Shown: positions 1-6,303, counted from the stretch's first letter. The stretch: 8,999 nucleotides of DNA from Dehalococcoidia bacterium (GCA_023229725.1 JALNYR010000106.1:1-8999), one strand, 5' to 3'. Program-made: numbers and translations. The notes: generated from the letters alone by a model not told the origin.

Positions 1-1
1 C

Positions 2-304
2 CCCGTAGGACTGGCGGTCTCGGCGCCTCTGCGCCTGGAGGGAATGTCCCGCCCGAGGAGCTTCTGGTACGGCCAGCTCTCCGCGGTTGTCGAACCGATT
101 GCGGCGGTGCTGGGTGCGGCACTGGTCGTGGCGGCGCGCCCTATCCTGCCGTACGCCCTGAGCTTCGCGGCCGGCGCGATGATGTTCGTCGTCATCGAAG
201 AGGTCATTCCGGAGTCACAGCGAGGTGGCCATACCGACCTCGCAACCCTTGGCGGTATGGTAGGCTTCGCGGCGATGATGCTGCTCGATGTGGCGCTGGG
301 GTAG
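2..304 (+). CDS. ZIP family metal transporter, C-terminal part (5' end outside window)
   Basis: This is the C-terminal 100 residues of a ZIP-type divalent metal (zinc/iron/manganese) transporter, an inner-membrane protein. The reading frame is open from the first complete codon, so the ATG at 44 is internal and the gene starts upstream of the window. Visible residues run from the end of the TM5 motif (PVGLAV, residues 1-6) through TM6 (FWYGQLSA, 21-28), TM7 (FAAGAMMFVV) and TM8 (GFAAMMLLD). About 64 of 99 residues match the complete ZIP gene at 399, so the two are tandem paralogues. Oddity: the TM5 motif, normally PEG in this family, reads PVG here, so the usual metal-ligand Glu is Val. The TM6 Glu (VEP, E31) that is a second-site ligand in bacterial ZIPs is kept. 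Family assignment is strong because of the paralogue; the metal is not known. Confidence 0.88.
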   Translation, partial: PVGLAVSAPLRLEGMSRPRSFWYGQLSAVVEPIAAVLGAALVVAARPILPYALSFAAGAMMFVVIEEVIPESQRGGHTDLATLGGMVGFAAMMLLDVALG

Positions 305-315
305 GAGAGATGACA

Positions 316-333
316 GCGTGAGGCGGTTCACGC
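316..333 (+). other. stem-loop in the ZIP-ZIP intergenic gap
   Basis: GCGTGA (316-321) pairs perfectly with TCACGC (328-333) around a 6-nt loop; a G-U pair can extend the stem. It begins 11 nt after the first ZIP stop codon. No T-tract follows, so it is not a classical intrinsic terminator. It could be a 3'-end stabiliser, a weak terminator or part of a leader for the second ZIP gene. Confidence 0.4.
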
Positions 334-342
334 GAGACAAGC

Positions 343-360
343 CGGCGCGACGCAGCGCCG
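343..360 (+). other. second stem-loop upstream of the complete ZIP gene
   Basis: CGGCGC (343-348) is the exact reverse complement of GCGCCG (355-360), with a 6-nt loop. It lies ten bases after the first hairpin and 38 bases before the ATG of the second ZIP gene, with GAAAGGAA (371-378) between them. Two like-sized hairpins in a 94-nt gap could act on mRNA processing or on expression of the second transporter; no function is shown. Confidence 0.35.
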
Positions 361-398
361 CAGGCGAGTAGAAAGGAACAGCGATCGAATTCTCATCG

Positions 399-1178
399 AT
401 GCATCCGGTCATCCAGGCGCTCATCGCCACGTGTTTCTGCTGGCTTGTGACAGCGGTGGGCGCCGCAACGGTCTTCGGCACGCGGCATGCGAGCCGGCGG
501 ACGATGGACGCTCTGCTCGGCTTCGCCGGTGGCGTGATGCTGTCAGCGGCATTCTGGTCGCTGCTGGGTCCCGCCGTCGACATGTCCGGCGGGAAGTGGA
601 TGCCTGCGACGGCCGGCTTCCTGCTTGGTGCGGGCGTGATGCGTGCCACGGACCTTGTGTTGCCGCATGTGCACCACGGCGCCGGTGGCGATAGAGCGGA
701 GGGCATCGGGACGCAGTGGCGGCGCACCACGCTGCTGGTGCTTGCCATCACGCTCCACAACATACCGGAGGGGTTGGCGGTGGGCGTCGGTTTCGGGGCG
801 GTCGGGGCCGAGTTGTCCTCCGCTTCGATGGGCACCGCCCTTGCCCTCACGTTGGGCATTGCGTTGCAGAATGTGCCGGAAGGGCTGGCAGTGGCGATGC
901 CGCTGCGGCGCGCCGGCTACTCCCGCCTCAAGTCGTTCTGGTACGGCCAGTTGTCGGCCTCGGTGCAGCCAGTCGCGGGCGTCATAGGCGCTGCTGCCGT
1001 GCTTGCGATGCAGGCGCTGATGCCGTATGCGCTCGGATTCGCCGCCGGAGCCATGGTCTTCGTCGTCCTGGAGGACGTCGTGCCTGAGGCGAACGGCGGT
1101 GGTCACGCGAACCTCGCGACGGCCGGCGGCGTCGTCGGGTTCGCGCTGATGATGGTGCTGGACATCGCCCTGAGCTAG
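399..1178 (+). CDS. ZIP family metal transporter
   Basis: A 259-residue, eight-helix ZIP-type transporter that probably moves a divalent metal across the inner membrane. TM1 is about residues 5-27 and TM2 36-56. The variable loop after TM3 carries a His cluster (HVHH, 90-93), as is common in ZIPs. TM4 holds the signature HNIPEG (H120, N121, E124) and TM5 holds QNVPEG (Q157, N158, E161). These match the pattern of the Bordetella ZIP structure (His/Asn/Glu and Gln/Asp/Glu), with Asn in place of Asp. At the TM6 position where that protein has a ligand Glu, this one has Gln (Q190), while the upstream paralogue has Glu. No ideal ribosome site precedes the ATG: GAAAGGAA lies about 20 nt upstream. 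No in-frame alternative start is better. It follows a tandem paralogue by 94 nt and is probably co-transcribed with it. Metal specificity cannot be read from the sequence. Confidence 0.93.
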   Translation: MHPVIQALIATCFCWLVTAVGAATVFGTRHASRRTMDALLGFAGGVMLSAAFWSLLGPAVDMSGGKWMPATAGFLLGAGVMRATDLVLPHVHHGAGGDRAEGIGTQWRRTTLLVLAITLHNIPEGLAVGVGFGAVGAELSSASMGTALALTLGIALQNVPEGLAVAMPLRRAGYSRLKSFWYGQLSASVQPVAGVIGAAAVLAMQALMPYALGFAAGAMVFVVLEDVVPEANGGGHANLATAGGVVGFALMMVLDIALS

Positions 1179-1187
1179 TCGCAGGGA

Positions 1188-1217
1188 TTCGGGCGCCGTC
1201 CGGATGCGTGCTATCAT
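1188..1217 (+). promoter_or_regulatory. candidate extended -10 promoter for the crotonase-family gene
   Basis: TATCAT (1212-1217, five of six to TATAAT) is preceded by TG one base upstream (1209-1210), giving an extended -10. A weak -35 (TTCGGG, 1188-1193) lies 18 bases upstream. The expected transcription start near 1224 would leave a leader of about 30 nt holding the AGGAGGT ribosome site at 1238-1244, nine bases before the ATG. Read from consensus only. Confidence 0.4.
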
Positions 1218-1253
1218 GGCGCGTCGTCCCGGTGCGCAGGAGGTTGCGTCATC

Positions 1254-2039
1254 ATGTACGAGAGACTGCTGGTGGAGAAGCGCGGCGATGCCATGCGGGT
1301 GTCGTTCAACAACGCGCGGCTCCACAACGCGATGGACGGGCGGATGCTCGAGGAGGCGGTGGCGCTGTGCCGCGACCTCGGCTCTGACACGGTGACGCGG
1401 TTCGTTGTCTTCACTGGCGAGGGTCGGTCGTTCATGGCGGGCGTGGACATGAAGAGCGACGCCATGTCGGTCGGCGGCGACCCTGCCTCGGCGCGGCTGC
1501 GCCAGCGGCAGGGACAGGAGCTGGTGAAGCGGCTGCGCGACCTGGAGCAGATAACGGTCGCGGCGGTGAACGGCGCGTGCGTTGGCGCGGGGCTGGCTTT
1601 GGCCATCGCCTGCGACCTGCGCGTGGCGTCGGATGACTCCCTGTGGTCGCTGCCGAACACCGGCCTGGGCTACTTCTTCTCCTGGGCGTGCACGCCTCTG
1701 CTCGTGAGCCTTGTGGGTCCGGGGAACGCGAAGGACCTCATCCTCACGCGCCGGCAACTGACAGCGGACGAGGCGGTCGGCATGAACCTCGCCAACATGA
1801 GCGCGCCACGGGATGCACTCATGTCGACCGTGGACGGCGTCATCGACCGCATGCGGTCGGGCGGTCCGCTGGCAATGCGCATGGCGAAGAAGCTTGTGAA
1901 CGCCTCCTCGCCGGCGTGGCTCGGCGATGTCTCGGTCGCAGAGCCGGAACTCATCGAGCGACTCTACACCGCGGGCGAGCCTGCGGAAGGCTCGGCCGCG
2001 TTCTTCGAAAAGCGCCCGCCCGCGTGGGGTGCGAAGTAA
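1254..2039 (+). CDS. enoyl-CoA hydratase/isomerase (crotonase) family protein
   Basis: A 261-residue crotonase-fold enzyme, the normal single-domain length, expected to act in the cytoplasm on an acyl-CoA thioester. The first oxyanion-hole region is SFMAGVDMK (59-67) and the second is VNGACVGAGLAL (105-116) followed by ACDLRVAS. The C-terminal trimerisation helix carries the usual EG..AFFEKRPPAW (245-258). At the first catalytic position of rat enoyl-CoA hydratase (Glu144, in a PE..LG context) this protein has LPNTGLG (133-139), with no Glu. At the second (Glu164) it has Asp161. A standard hydratase mechanism is therefore doubtful; isomerase, thioesterase, hydrolase or dehalogenase-like chemistry are alternatives. 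The start is fixed by AGGAGGT nine bases upstream. A small membrane-protein gene follows after 48 nt. Family is certain, reaction unknown. Confidence 0.93.
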   Translation: MYERLLVEKRGDAMRVSFNNARLHNAMDGRMLEEAVALCRDLGSDTVTRFVVFTGEGRSFMAGVDMKSDAMSVGGDPASARLRQRQGQELVKRLRDLEQITVAAVNGACVGAGLALAIACDLRVASDDSLWSLPNTGLGYFFSWACTPLLVSLVGPGNAKDLILTRRQLTADEAVGMNLANMSAPRDALMSTVDGVIDRMRSGGPLAMRMAKKLVNASSPAWLGDVSVAEPELIERLYTAGEPAEGSAAFFEKRPPAWGAK

Positions 2040-2043
2040 CATG

Positions 2044-2058
2044 AGGCGCCGGGCGCCT
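2044..2058 (+). repeat. GC-rich perfect inverted repeat after the crotonase stop codon
   Basis: AGGCGCC, one G, then GGCGCCT: a perfect 7-bp inverted repeat that as RNA would form a 6-bp stem with a 3-nt loop. It starts five bases after the stop codon. No T-run follows, and the next gene's ribosome site lies only 16 bases on, so termination is uncertain. A closely similar palindrome follows another stop codon at 8535-8548. Confidence 0.5.
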
Positions 2059-2087
2059 GGGGACTCTGAACACAAGGAGAATGTGCG

Positions 2088-2303
2088 ATGACCAGTCGCG
2101 TCTCAGACGGTTCAACTGACGAGCGGAAGCAGGGAACATCCGGCGCCGGTGAGCGGGATGAACGGAATGGCGCCGTCTGCGGAGCGGGCGGCTGCTGCGG
2201 CATGTACACCGGTCGGGGCGGCAAGGTCAGGATGGCTCTGCTCGTGGTGCTCGCTATCGTCGTGGTCGTACTCCTGGTTCACGGCTTCGCTACGGCAGGC
2301 TAG
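2088..2303 (+). CDS. small single-span membrane protein, unknown function
   Basis: A 71-residue protein I do not recognise. AAGGAGA (2074-2080) stands seven bases before the ATG, a good ribosome site that supports real translation. The first 45 residues are polar, charged and Gly-rich, with three cysteines (C31, C36, C37) in a CGAGGCC cluster. A hydrophobic helix of Val, Leu and Ile spans about 49-66, preceded by K46 and R48. This suggests a tail-anchored protein with its N-terminus in the cytoplasm. It lies 48 nt downstream of the crotonase gene on the same strand and converges on the MFS gene with a 34-nt gap. The Cys cluster could bind a metal or form a disulphide. That the gene is expressed is inferred from the ribosome site and the clear membrane segment only. 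Confidence 0.62.
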   Translation: MTSRVSDGSTDERKQGTSGAGERDERNGAVCGAGGCCGMYTGRGGKVRMALLVVLAIVVVVLLVHGFATAG

Positions 2304-2306
2304 GGC

Positions 2307-2319
2307 CGGCGGAACGCCG
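2307..2319. other. short hairpin between convergent genes
   Basis: CGGCG-GAA-CGCCG forms a 5-bp stem with a 3-nt loop in the 34-nt gap between the small membrane-protein gene and the MFS gene. It could serve as a weak two-way transcript end, but it is short and has no T-tract on either side. Confidence 0.25.
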
Positions 2320-2337
2320 CCGCAGGGCCACGTCCCG

Positions 2338-3621
2338 CTATCGTGCTTCCTTCGAGAGCAGCTTCGCCTCGGGCAGTCTCCGCAGGGCCAGTGTTGCGAT
2401 GGGCGCCACGAGTGCGCCCAGACCCAGAACGAGGAACGGTACTCGCCAGTCTGTCGCCATGGTCGGGTCGCTCCCTGCGCCGTTCACGGCCTCGAGCACG
2501 TTCCCGAACACGAGCGGCGCAACGATGGTGAGCGAGAATCCCGCCGCCGACTGCAGTCCGAGCGCCAGCGAGCGTCGGTGTGCGCTGACCAGCTCCGTCA
2601 GCCCTGCCTTGTAGATGCCGGAGTCGGCGATGACCCAGAAACCCAGCCACAGGCCAACCAGCACGACCAGCTCCACGGGCCTGCCGAACATGAAGCCGAA
2701 GGTACACTGCACCGTCAGGCTGCAGAGCGAGGCGATGAGTATCGTCTTGAGGCGTCCGACGCGGTCGGAGAGGGACCCGATGGCCCACACGGCCGGCACG
2801 CCGGCGAAGATGACCAGTGCGGAGAGCATGCCGCCGATGGAGACGGTCTGCGCCTCGCCGAATCCGGCGTGGAACAGGTTGGCCATGTAGTACGGGCCTA
2901 TCCAGCCCCAGAAGGCGTACAGCTCCCACATGTGGCCCATGTAGGCGAGCGAGATGAGTACCTGCGCCGTACGCAGCGTTCGCTTCGTGCCGCCGCGCAC
3001 CGATGGTCCGAAGCTGCTTGCGACAGCCGGTTGTGCGCCGGGCTGTGCGCCTTCATCGCGCGTCCGGTCGTGGACGAGAAAGAAGACGATGCAGGCTGCC
3101 ACAAAGACGGGGATGGAGGTGCCGAGCATGCCGGCTCGCCAGCCGTGAGCGGCGGCGAGGGGGGCGGCGACGAGGTAGCCGCCGGCGTAGGCGGCGGTGA
3201 GCGCGGCGGTGTAGGCGCCGATGGCCTTGCCCCGCTCCTTCGGCGGAAACCAGGCGGAGAGGAACGCCATGCCGGGAGCGTACATGGCGCCACAGGAAAG
3301 GCCGACGGCCAGCCGCAGCACCAGGATGCTTGCGAAGTCGCGCGCGAGGAAGATGAAGAGCGTCGACGAGACGGCGGCGAAGAGCGTGGCCCAGGCGACT
3401 ACCTTCCTGGGGCCGATGCGGTCGGCCAGCCAGCCGGTGAAGACGACGATGATGACGTAGCCGACCTGGAAGACGGCGAGGATGGCGCCCATCTGCCCGG
3501 CGCTCAAGCCGAACTCCTGGACCATGTACCTGGAGACGGCGGAGAAGCTGTACCAGGGCATGTAGCCCAGCAGCATGGCGAGGCACATCAGGACGAGGAC
3601 GCGCGTCTTCGTCTGTCGCAT
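2338..3621 (-). CDS. major facilitator superfamily (MFS) transporter
   Basis: A 427-residue secondary transporter of the inner membrane with the usual 12-helix size. TM1 begins about eight residues in (VLVLMCLAML). The loop between TM2 and TM3 has the MFS signature GWLADRIGPRK (about 63-73). A second copy-like motif, GSLSDRVGRLK, sits at the matching place in the C-terminal half. SAWFPPKERGKAIG after TM4 is also typical. A hydrophilic central loop (HDRTRDEG through GGTKR) separates the halves. TTAGGAGGA immediately precedes two consecutive ATGs; I take the second (3621), four bases from AGGAGG. A longer form from 3654 adds 11 residues and has its own weaker GAAGGA. The substrate is not evident; the overall look resembles organic-anion or monocarboxylate MFS carriers. 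It is transcribed alone, away from the nuclease gene at 4033. Confidence 0.93.
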   Translation of the reverse strand: MRQTKTRVLVLMCLAMLLGYMPWYSFSAVSRYMVQEFGLSAGQMGAILAVFQVGYVIIVVFTGWLADRIGPRKVVAWATLFAAVSSTLFIFLARDFASILVLRLAVGLSCGAMYAPGMAFLSAWFPPKERGKAIGAYTAALTAAYAGGYLVAAPLAAAHGWRAGMLGTSIPVFVAACIVFFLVHDRTRDEGAQPGAQPAVASSFGPSVRGGTKRTLRTAQVLISLAYMGHMWELYAFWGWIGPYYMANLFHAGFGEAQTVSIGGMLSALVIFAGVPAVWAIGSLSDRVGRLKTILIASLCSLTVQCTFGFMFGRPVELVVLVGLWLGFWVIADSGIYKAGLTELVSAHRRSLALGLQSAAGFSLTIVAPLVFGNVLEAVNGAGSDPTMATDWRVPFLVLGLGALVAPIATLALRRLPEAKLLSKEAR

Positions 3622-3716
3622 CATTCCTCCTAAGGTGGCACGGATGGGAGCCATCTTCCTTCACGGACACGGCCGCGGAATGCGCCGGGTTGCCGGACGA
3701 AGGTGGGCTTCCGGCG

Positions 3717-3745
3717 ATAGTAGCGATGAGGAATCGACAAGTAAA
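3717..3745 (-). promoter_or_regulatory. sigma70-like promoter of the MFS gene
   Basis: On the - strand TTTACT (3745-3740) and TACTAT (3722-3717) are separated by exactly 17 bases; each matches four of six consensus positions. The start point would be near 3710, giving a leader of about 90 nt to the chosen MFS start. Consensus reading only. Confidence 0.5.
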
Positions 3746-3869
3746 GGAATCCATCACCTGAGTGCTGAGCGAGGAAGGAACAGCGCCCGGACGGGGCAGT
3801 TGAGGACGGGTGACCAGCCGGACACTCGAGACTCCCCACATCTCGCCTTCGTCGCCGGAGTCGCCGCTA

Positions 3870-3898
3870 TTGAAGGCTCGTCGGATGTCGCGTACACT
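3870..3898 (+). promoter_or_regulatory. sigma70-like promoter of the PD-(D/E)XK gene
   Basis: TTGAAG (3870-3875) and TACACT (3893-3898) are spaced by 17 bases. Transcription would begin near 3905, leaving a leader of about 128 nt that ends in AAGGAGG (4018-4024). It is one of the better consensus matches in the window and faces away from the MFS promoter. Confidence 0.55.
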
Positions 3899-4032
3899 GC
3901 CACAATGGCCTTCTGCTCCCGCCGAAATGGCTCAAGAGGGCCGGACATCTCCCGGATGACCTTGCGCGCTGCCTGCCGTTGCGCGGTACTCGCGCGATGT
4001 CCTGCGGGACAGAATTGAAGGAGGCCAAACAA

Positions 4033-4674
4033 ATGGGATTCAGCTACCTTGGAGGCAAGAACTGGCTCGACGTGACCCGCGAGGAGAGACTCTTCTGTGC
4101 GCACCTGTACCACGACATCAGGAGTGGCCGTCGCGAGCAGGAGTTCGTCCGGTGGCTGAGAGACGCGAGGTTTTGGTGGGTGAAGCCGGCCCCGGAGTCT
4201 CTCAATGTGAACCAGGATTGGGAGGTCGCGTACGAAGTCTGCTTCTACAGGGACCTACTGAAGTCTCGGAATCAGTCTGCCAAGCTGAAGGGCTTTCCCC
4301 AGAAGCGGACCTTCGATCTCTGCCTGTTCTCCGAGAAGTGCATCGTCATCTTTGAGGCCAAGGTACACGAAGGGTTCGACACGGAGCAGATGAGCCACCT
4401 GACGACCTACGGGGACGAGCAACAGCAAGATGCGGATGGCGACAGACAGATGGTCCGGGCTCTCGCAGGAGGCGCGGACGGTCCTGTCGTCCTGACTGTG
4501 GCCCTCGCGTCGAGCAAGTATCTCGAGAAGCGCCACAAGGGTAGCGGGGACGTTCTCAAGGCGGACAGAGTCGATGCTGTCACCAGCTGGAAAGACGTTC
4601 ACGAATGGGCACGAAGGTCTGTTGTGGGTTACGCGGGTATCTATTCCACCGCCGACGAGAAGTATGGGAGCTAG
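4033..4674 (+). CDS. predicted PD-(D/E)XK nuclease-like protein, family not recognised
   Basis: A 213-residue protein. AAGGAGG (4018-4024), eight bases upstream, fixes the ATG at 4033; a TTG-initiated extension from 3979 has no ribosome site and codes through the leader hairpin. The N-terminal third is helical (WLDVTREERLFCAHLYHDI, 11-29). The core fits a PD-(D/E)XK fold: a helix with Glu (E64 or E68, in WEVAYEVCFYRDLL), then a strand with Asp95 (FDLCLF), then a strand carrying E108-A-K110 (IVIFEAK), then Gln119 (EQMSHL) on the next helix. A later hydrophobic strand (PVVLTVALAS) closes the core. This pattern suggests a metal-dependent nuclease, perhaps a restriction-type enzyme, but no target-recognition domain is evident. 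It converges with the DUF2779 nuclease gene with a 24-nt gap. Being a nuclease is a motif-based inference; I cannot name a family. Confidence 0.72.
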   Translation: MGFSYLGGKNWLDVTREERLFCAHLYHDIRSGRREQEFVRWLRDARFWWVKPAPESLNVNQDWEVAYEVCFYRDLLKSRNQSAKLKGFPQKRTFDLCLFSEKCIVIFEAKVHEGFDTEQMSHLTTYGDEQQQDADGDRQMVRALAGGADGPVVLTVALASSKYLEKRHKGSGDVLKADRVDAVTSWKDVHEWARRSVVGYAGIYSTADEKYGS

Positions 4675-4698
4675 TGCCAGAGTGGATACGACGCGCAG

Positions 4699-6201
4699 CT
4701 ACGGACGACCCTGCACAAAGAACCTGAACAGCTCGACCTCTGCGAGCGTGTCGCGCTCGCAGTAGGCGAGCAGGTTGGCTCTGATTTTCTGTCTTCGCTC
4801 CCGCGGCGTGCTCGGGCGAATCATCTCCGCATAGGCGATTGACGCCGTGGCACCGTCGCTGATGGTGAGGTCGTGGTAGTCCAGCTGCGGCACGAGCGCC
4901 GGGAGAACCGACTTGATAGAGAACGACCCATGGAAGGCCGGGTGGTAGCAGTGGTTCCGCACGAGTTGCAGCAGGTCCACGAGGCGCCCATCGAGCAGGG
5001 CCAGCAGGCGTACCGAGAGTCCAGGAAGCGCCGCAGCCAGCTCTCGAATCCGCGCTGACTCGAAACCGGAATACACAACTACAGGCCCTGTATCTCCGAG
5101 GGCATCCACGAGGCTCGCCGCGAAGGGCTGCCGCGGGTCGGACGCACCATCGTGGAGGTACTCTCTGTGAGTGAGACTTTCGTCGCCGGTGAGCGTGTGC
5201 AGTGACCACTGGAATGGGACTTGCTGGTAGGGCCGCGTTCCCACGTACAGCGGCAGCGCCGGGTTGAACGTCTCGAAGTCGAGGAAGTGGACAGGAGATG
5301 CGAGCCGCTGCAGACTCCTCGGCAACTCTGGATCGACATGGAGGCGGTGGTTCACGACGCAGTCGCGAACCCTGCGCTGCAAGGGGTTCAGCCCCGGGAA
5401 GCTTGCCGGTATGTCCCGAATGTTCGTGATTCCCGTGGCTCTGAGTCCATCCAGTAGGGCCGCTCCGGCCCGTGGAAGCTGGCTCACGTCGTGCTCCGTC
5501 TGATTCGTGTGGCAGTGGCCGTAGAACGGGCAGGTGTAAGGTTTGTCGCACCGGCCGCTGATGGTGACCTCCGGCGGATTGGGGCAGGCCAGCGGTCGAC
5601 GCATCTCCTCCAGCTGGGACGGAATCTCGGTCTGTCTGGATGCCGATTCTGAGGTCACGTCCTCCATCTGAAAGAGCGCATCGAGTTCGTAGCTTCCTCC
5701 CGGGTAGATGTAGCTTGAGTTGAGGTGGCAAAGACAGGCCTTGCGGAGCCGCAGTCCCTGCTTGTTCAAGACATACCACTGAATAGCCACGTCGTACAGG
5801 TGTTCACTCTTGAGCCGAGAGGTTGACTTGACCTCGACGAGGTCGAATGTCCCACTCTGCTGAGGAACCAGCACGTCGGCGCGCATTCGGACACCGTCGT
5901 ACAGGAACGCAGCCTCGTACAGTGGCGGTACCTGCGTGCGGGCAAGCAGTCCCCTCGTCGATGCCATGGCACCCGCTTGGTCCGTGTAGTCCTCCGTGAC
6001 AAGAACACCGCCAGGGAAGAGCCGGCGGGCGAGCACACCGACTTCGGTCCCAGAATCGAATATCTCCTGCTGCTGCTCCAGGACGGGGTCGGCCAACTCA
6101 CGGTGAAAGCACTCCAGGTAGAGGCGTTTGTGGCACTGCAGGCCGGACATGAAGCGCGATTTCGAAAGGAGAGGGACGCTTCGACTGCCTGTGTCACTCA
6201 T
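4699..6201 (-). CDS. DUF2779 protein: Cas4/RecB-like nuclease fused to DEDDy exonuclease domain
   Basis: A 500-residue protein, full length for the DUF2779 family. The N-terminal half is a PD-(D/E)XK domain of Cas4/RecB type: D109 (RADV), E123 and K125 (LVEVKS), and a QWY motif (141-143). C23 (LQCHKR) together with three of C206, C218, C224 and C230 would form the [4Fe-4S] cluster seen in Cas4 and AddB-like nucleases. The C-terminal half has an RNase H-like DEDD exonuclease pattern: D308 and E310 (FLDFE), YSGFE (377-381), GSFSIKSVLP (425-434) and YCERD (480-484), whose YxxxD spacing marks the DEDDy class. Two nuclease domains of different folds in one chain suggest DNA or RNA end processing; the true role of the family is not known to me. 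The ATG directly follows an in-frame TGA, with GAGGCAGGG upstream. It converges on the other nuclease gene. Confidence 0.9.
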   Translation of the reverse strand: MSDTGSRSVPLLSKSRFMSGLQCHKRLYLECFHRELADPVLEQQQEIFDSGTEVGVLARRLFPGGVLVTEDYTDQAGAMASTRGLLARTQVPPLYEAAFLYDGVRMRADVLVPQQSGTFDLVEVKSTSRLKSEHLYDVAIQWYVLNKQGLRLRKACLCHLNSSYIYPGGSYELDALFQMEDVTSESASRQTEIPSQLEEMRRPLACPNPPEVTISGRCDKPYTCPFYGHCHTNQTEHDVSQLPRAGAALLDGLRATGITNIRDIPASFPGLNPLQRRVRDCVVNHRLHVDPELPRSLQRLASPVHFLDFETFNPALPLYVGTRPYQQVPFQWSLHTLTGDESLTHREYLHDGASDPRQPFAASLVDALGDTGPVVVYSGFESARIRELAAALPGLSVRLLALLDGRLVDLLQLVRNHCYHPAFHGSFSIKSVLPALVPQLDYHDLTISDGATASIAYAEMIRPSTPRERRQKIRANLLAYCERDTLAEVELFRFFVQGRP

Positions 6202-6293
6202 TCAAACCCTGCCTCACGGCTTCATCGTGGCTGCCTCCAGCGGCGTGGTCGAGGAACGGGAATCGGTCCACGATGAGTCAACCTGCTGGCGCA

Positions 6294-6303
6294 ATCGTAC
6301 GAT
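6294..6303. promoter_or_regulatory. perfect palindrome, possible operator upstream of DUF2779 gene
   Basis: ATCGTACGAT is a perfect 10-bp palindrome lying 93 bases before the DUF2779 start codon and next to a - strand TTGACT (-35-like) box at 6276-6281. Position and symmetry would suit a dimeric repressor, but a single 10-bp palindrome is weak evidence. Confidence 0.2.

Larger units (their letters stand above)
3622..4032. other. divergent intergenic region between MFS and nuclease genes
   Basis: This 411-bp gap holds no convincing gene; open frames through it lack codon character or ribosome sites. It contains a promoter facing each way (separate entries) with the -35 boxes about 125 bp apart. 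A spaced 6-bp inverted repeat, GACTCC (3830-3835) and GGAGTC (3857-3862), ends eight bases before the nuclease -35 and might bind a regulator. A 5-bp hairpin, TGTCC-TGCG-GGACA (3998-4011), lies in the nuclease leader just before its ribosome site. Confidence 0.6.

Noticed and set aside
543..2075. 510-codon open frame on the - strand opposite the ZIP and crotonase genes
   Set aside because: It is antisense to two clear genes, very rich in Arg, His and Pro, has no family motif and no good ribosome site; stop-free antisense frames are expected at this GC.
2140..2149. CCGGCGCCGG palindrome inside the small membrane-protein gene as another copy of the GGCGCC element
   Set aside because: It lies within coding sequence, not after a stop codon, and 10-bp GC palindromes are common at this base composition.
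2149..3633. 494-codon open frame on the + strand opposite the MFS gene
   Set aside because: It is antisense to a gene with full MFS signatures, and its translation is Gly/Glu/Asp/His-rich low-complexity sequence typical of antisense GC-rich DNA.
3979..4032. TTG-initiated 18-residue N-terminal extension of the PD-(D/E)XK gene
   Set aside because: No ribosome site before the TTG, whereas AAGGAGG stands eight bases before the ATG at 4033.
4580..5779. 399-codon open frame on the - strand in another frame of the DUF2779 gene
   Set aside because: DUF2779 motifs lie in the other frame; this one has Arg/Pro/Ala-rich composition and no motif.
4699..6201. Cas4 of a CRISPR system
   Set aside because: The N-terminal domain is Cas4-like, but no CRISPR array or cas1/cas2 is present and the C-terminal DEDDy half marks the separate DUF2779 family.
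6253..6281. Promoter facing the DUF2779 gene based on TTGACT at 6281-6276
   Set aside because: The -35 is good, but at spacings of 16 to 18 bases there is no acceptable -10.
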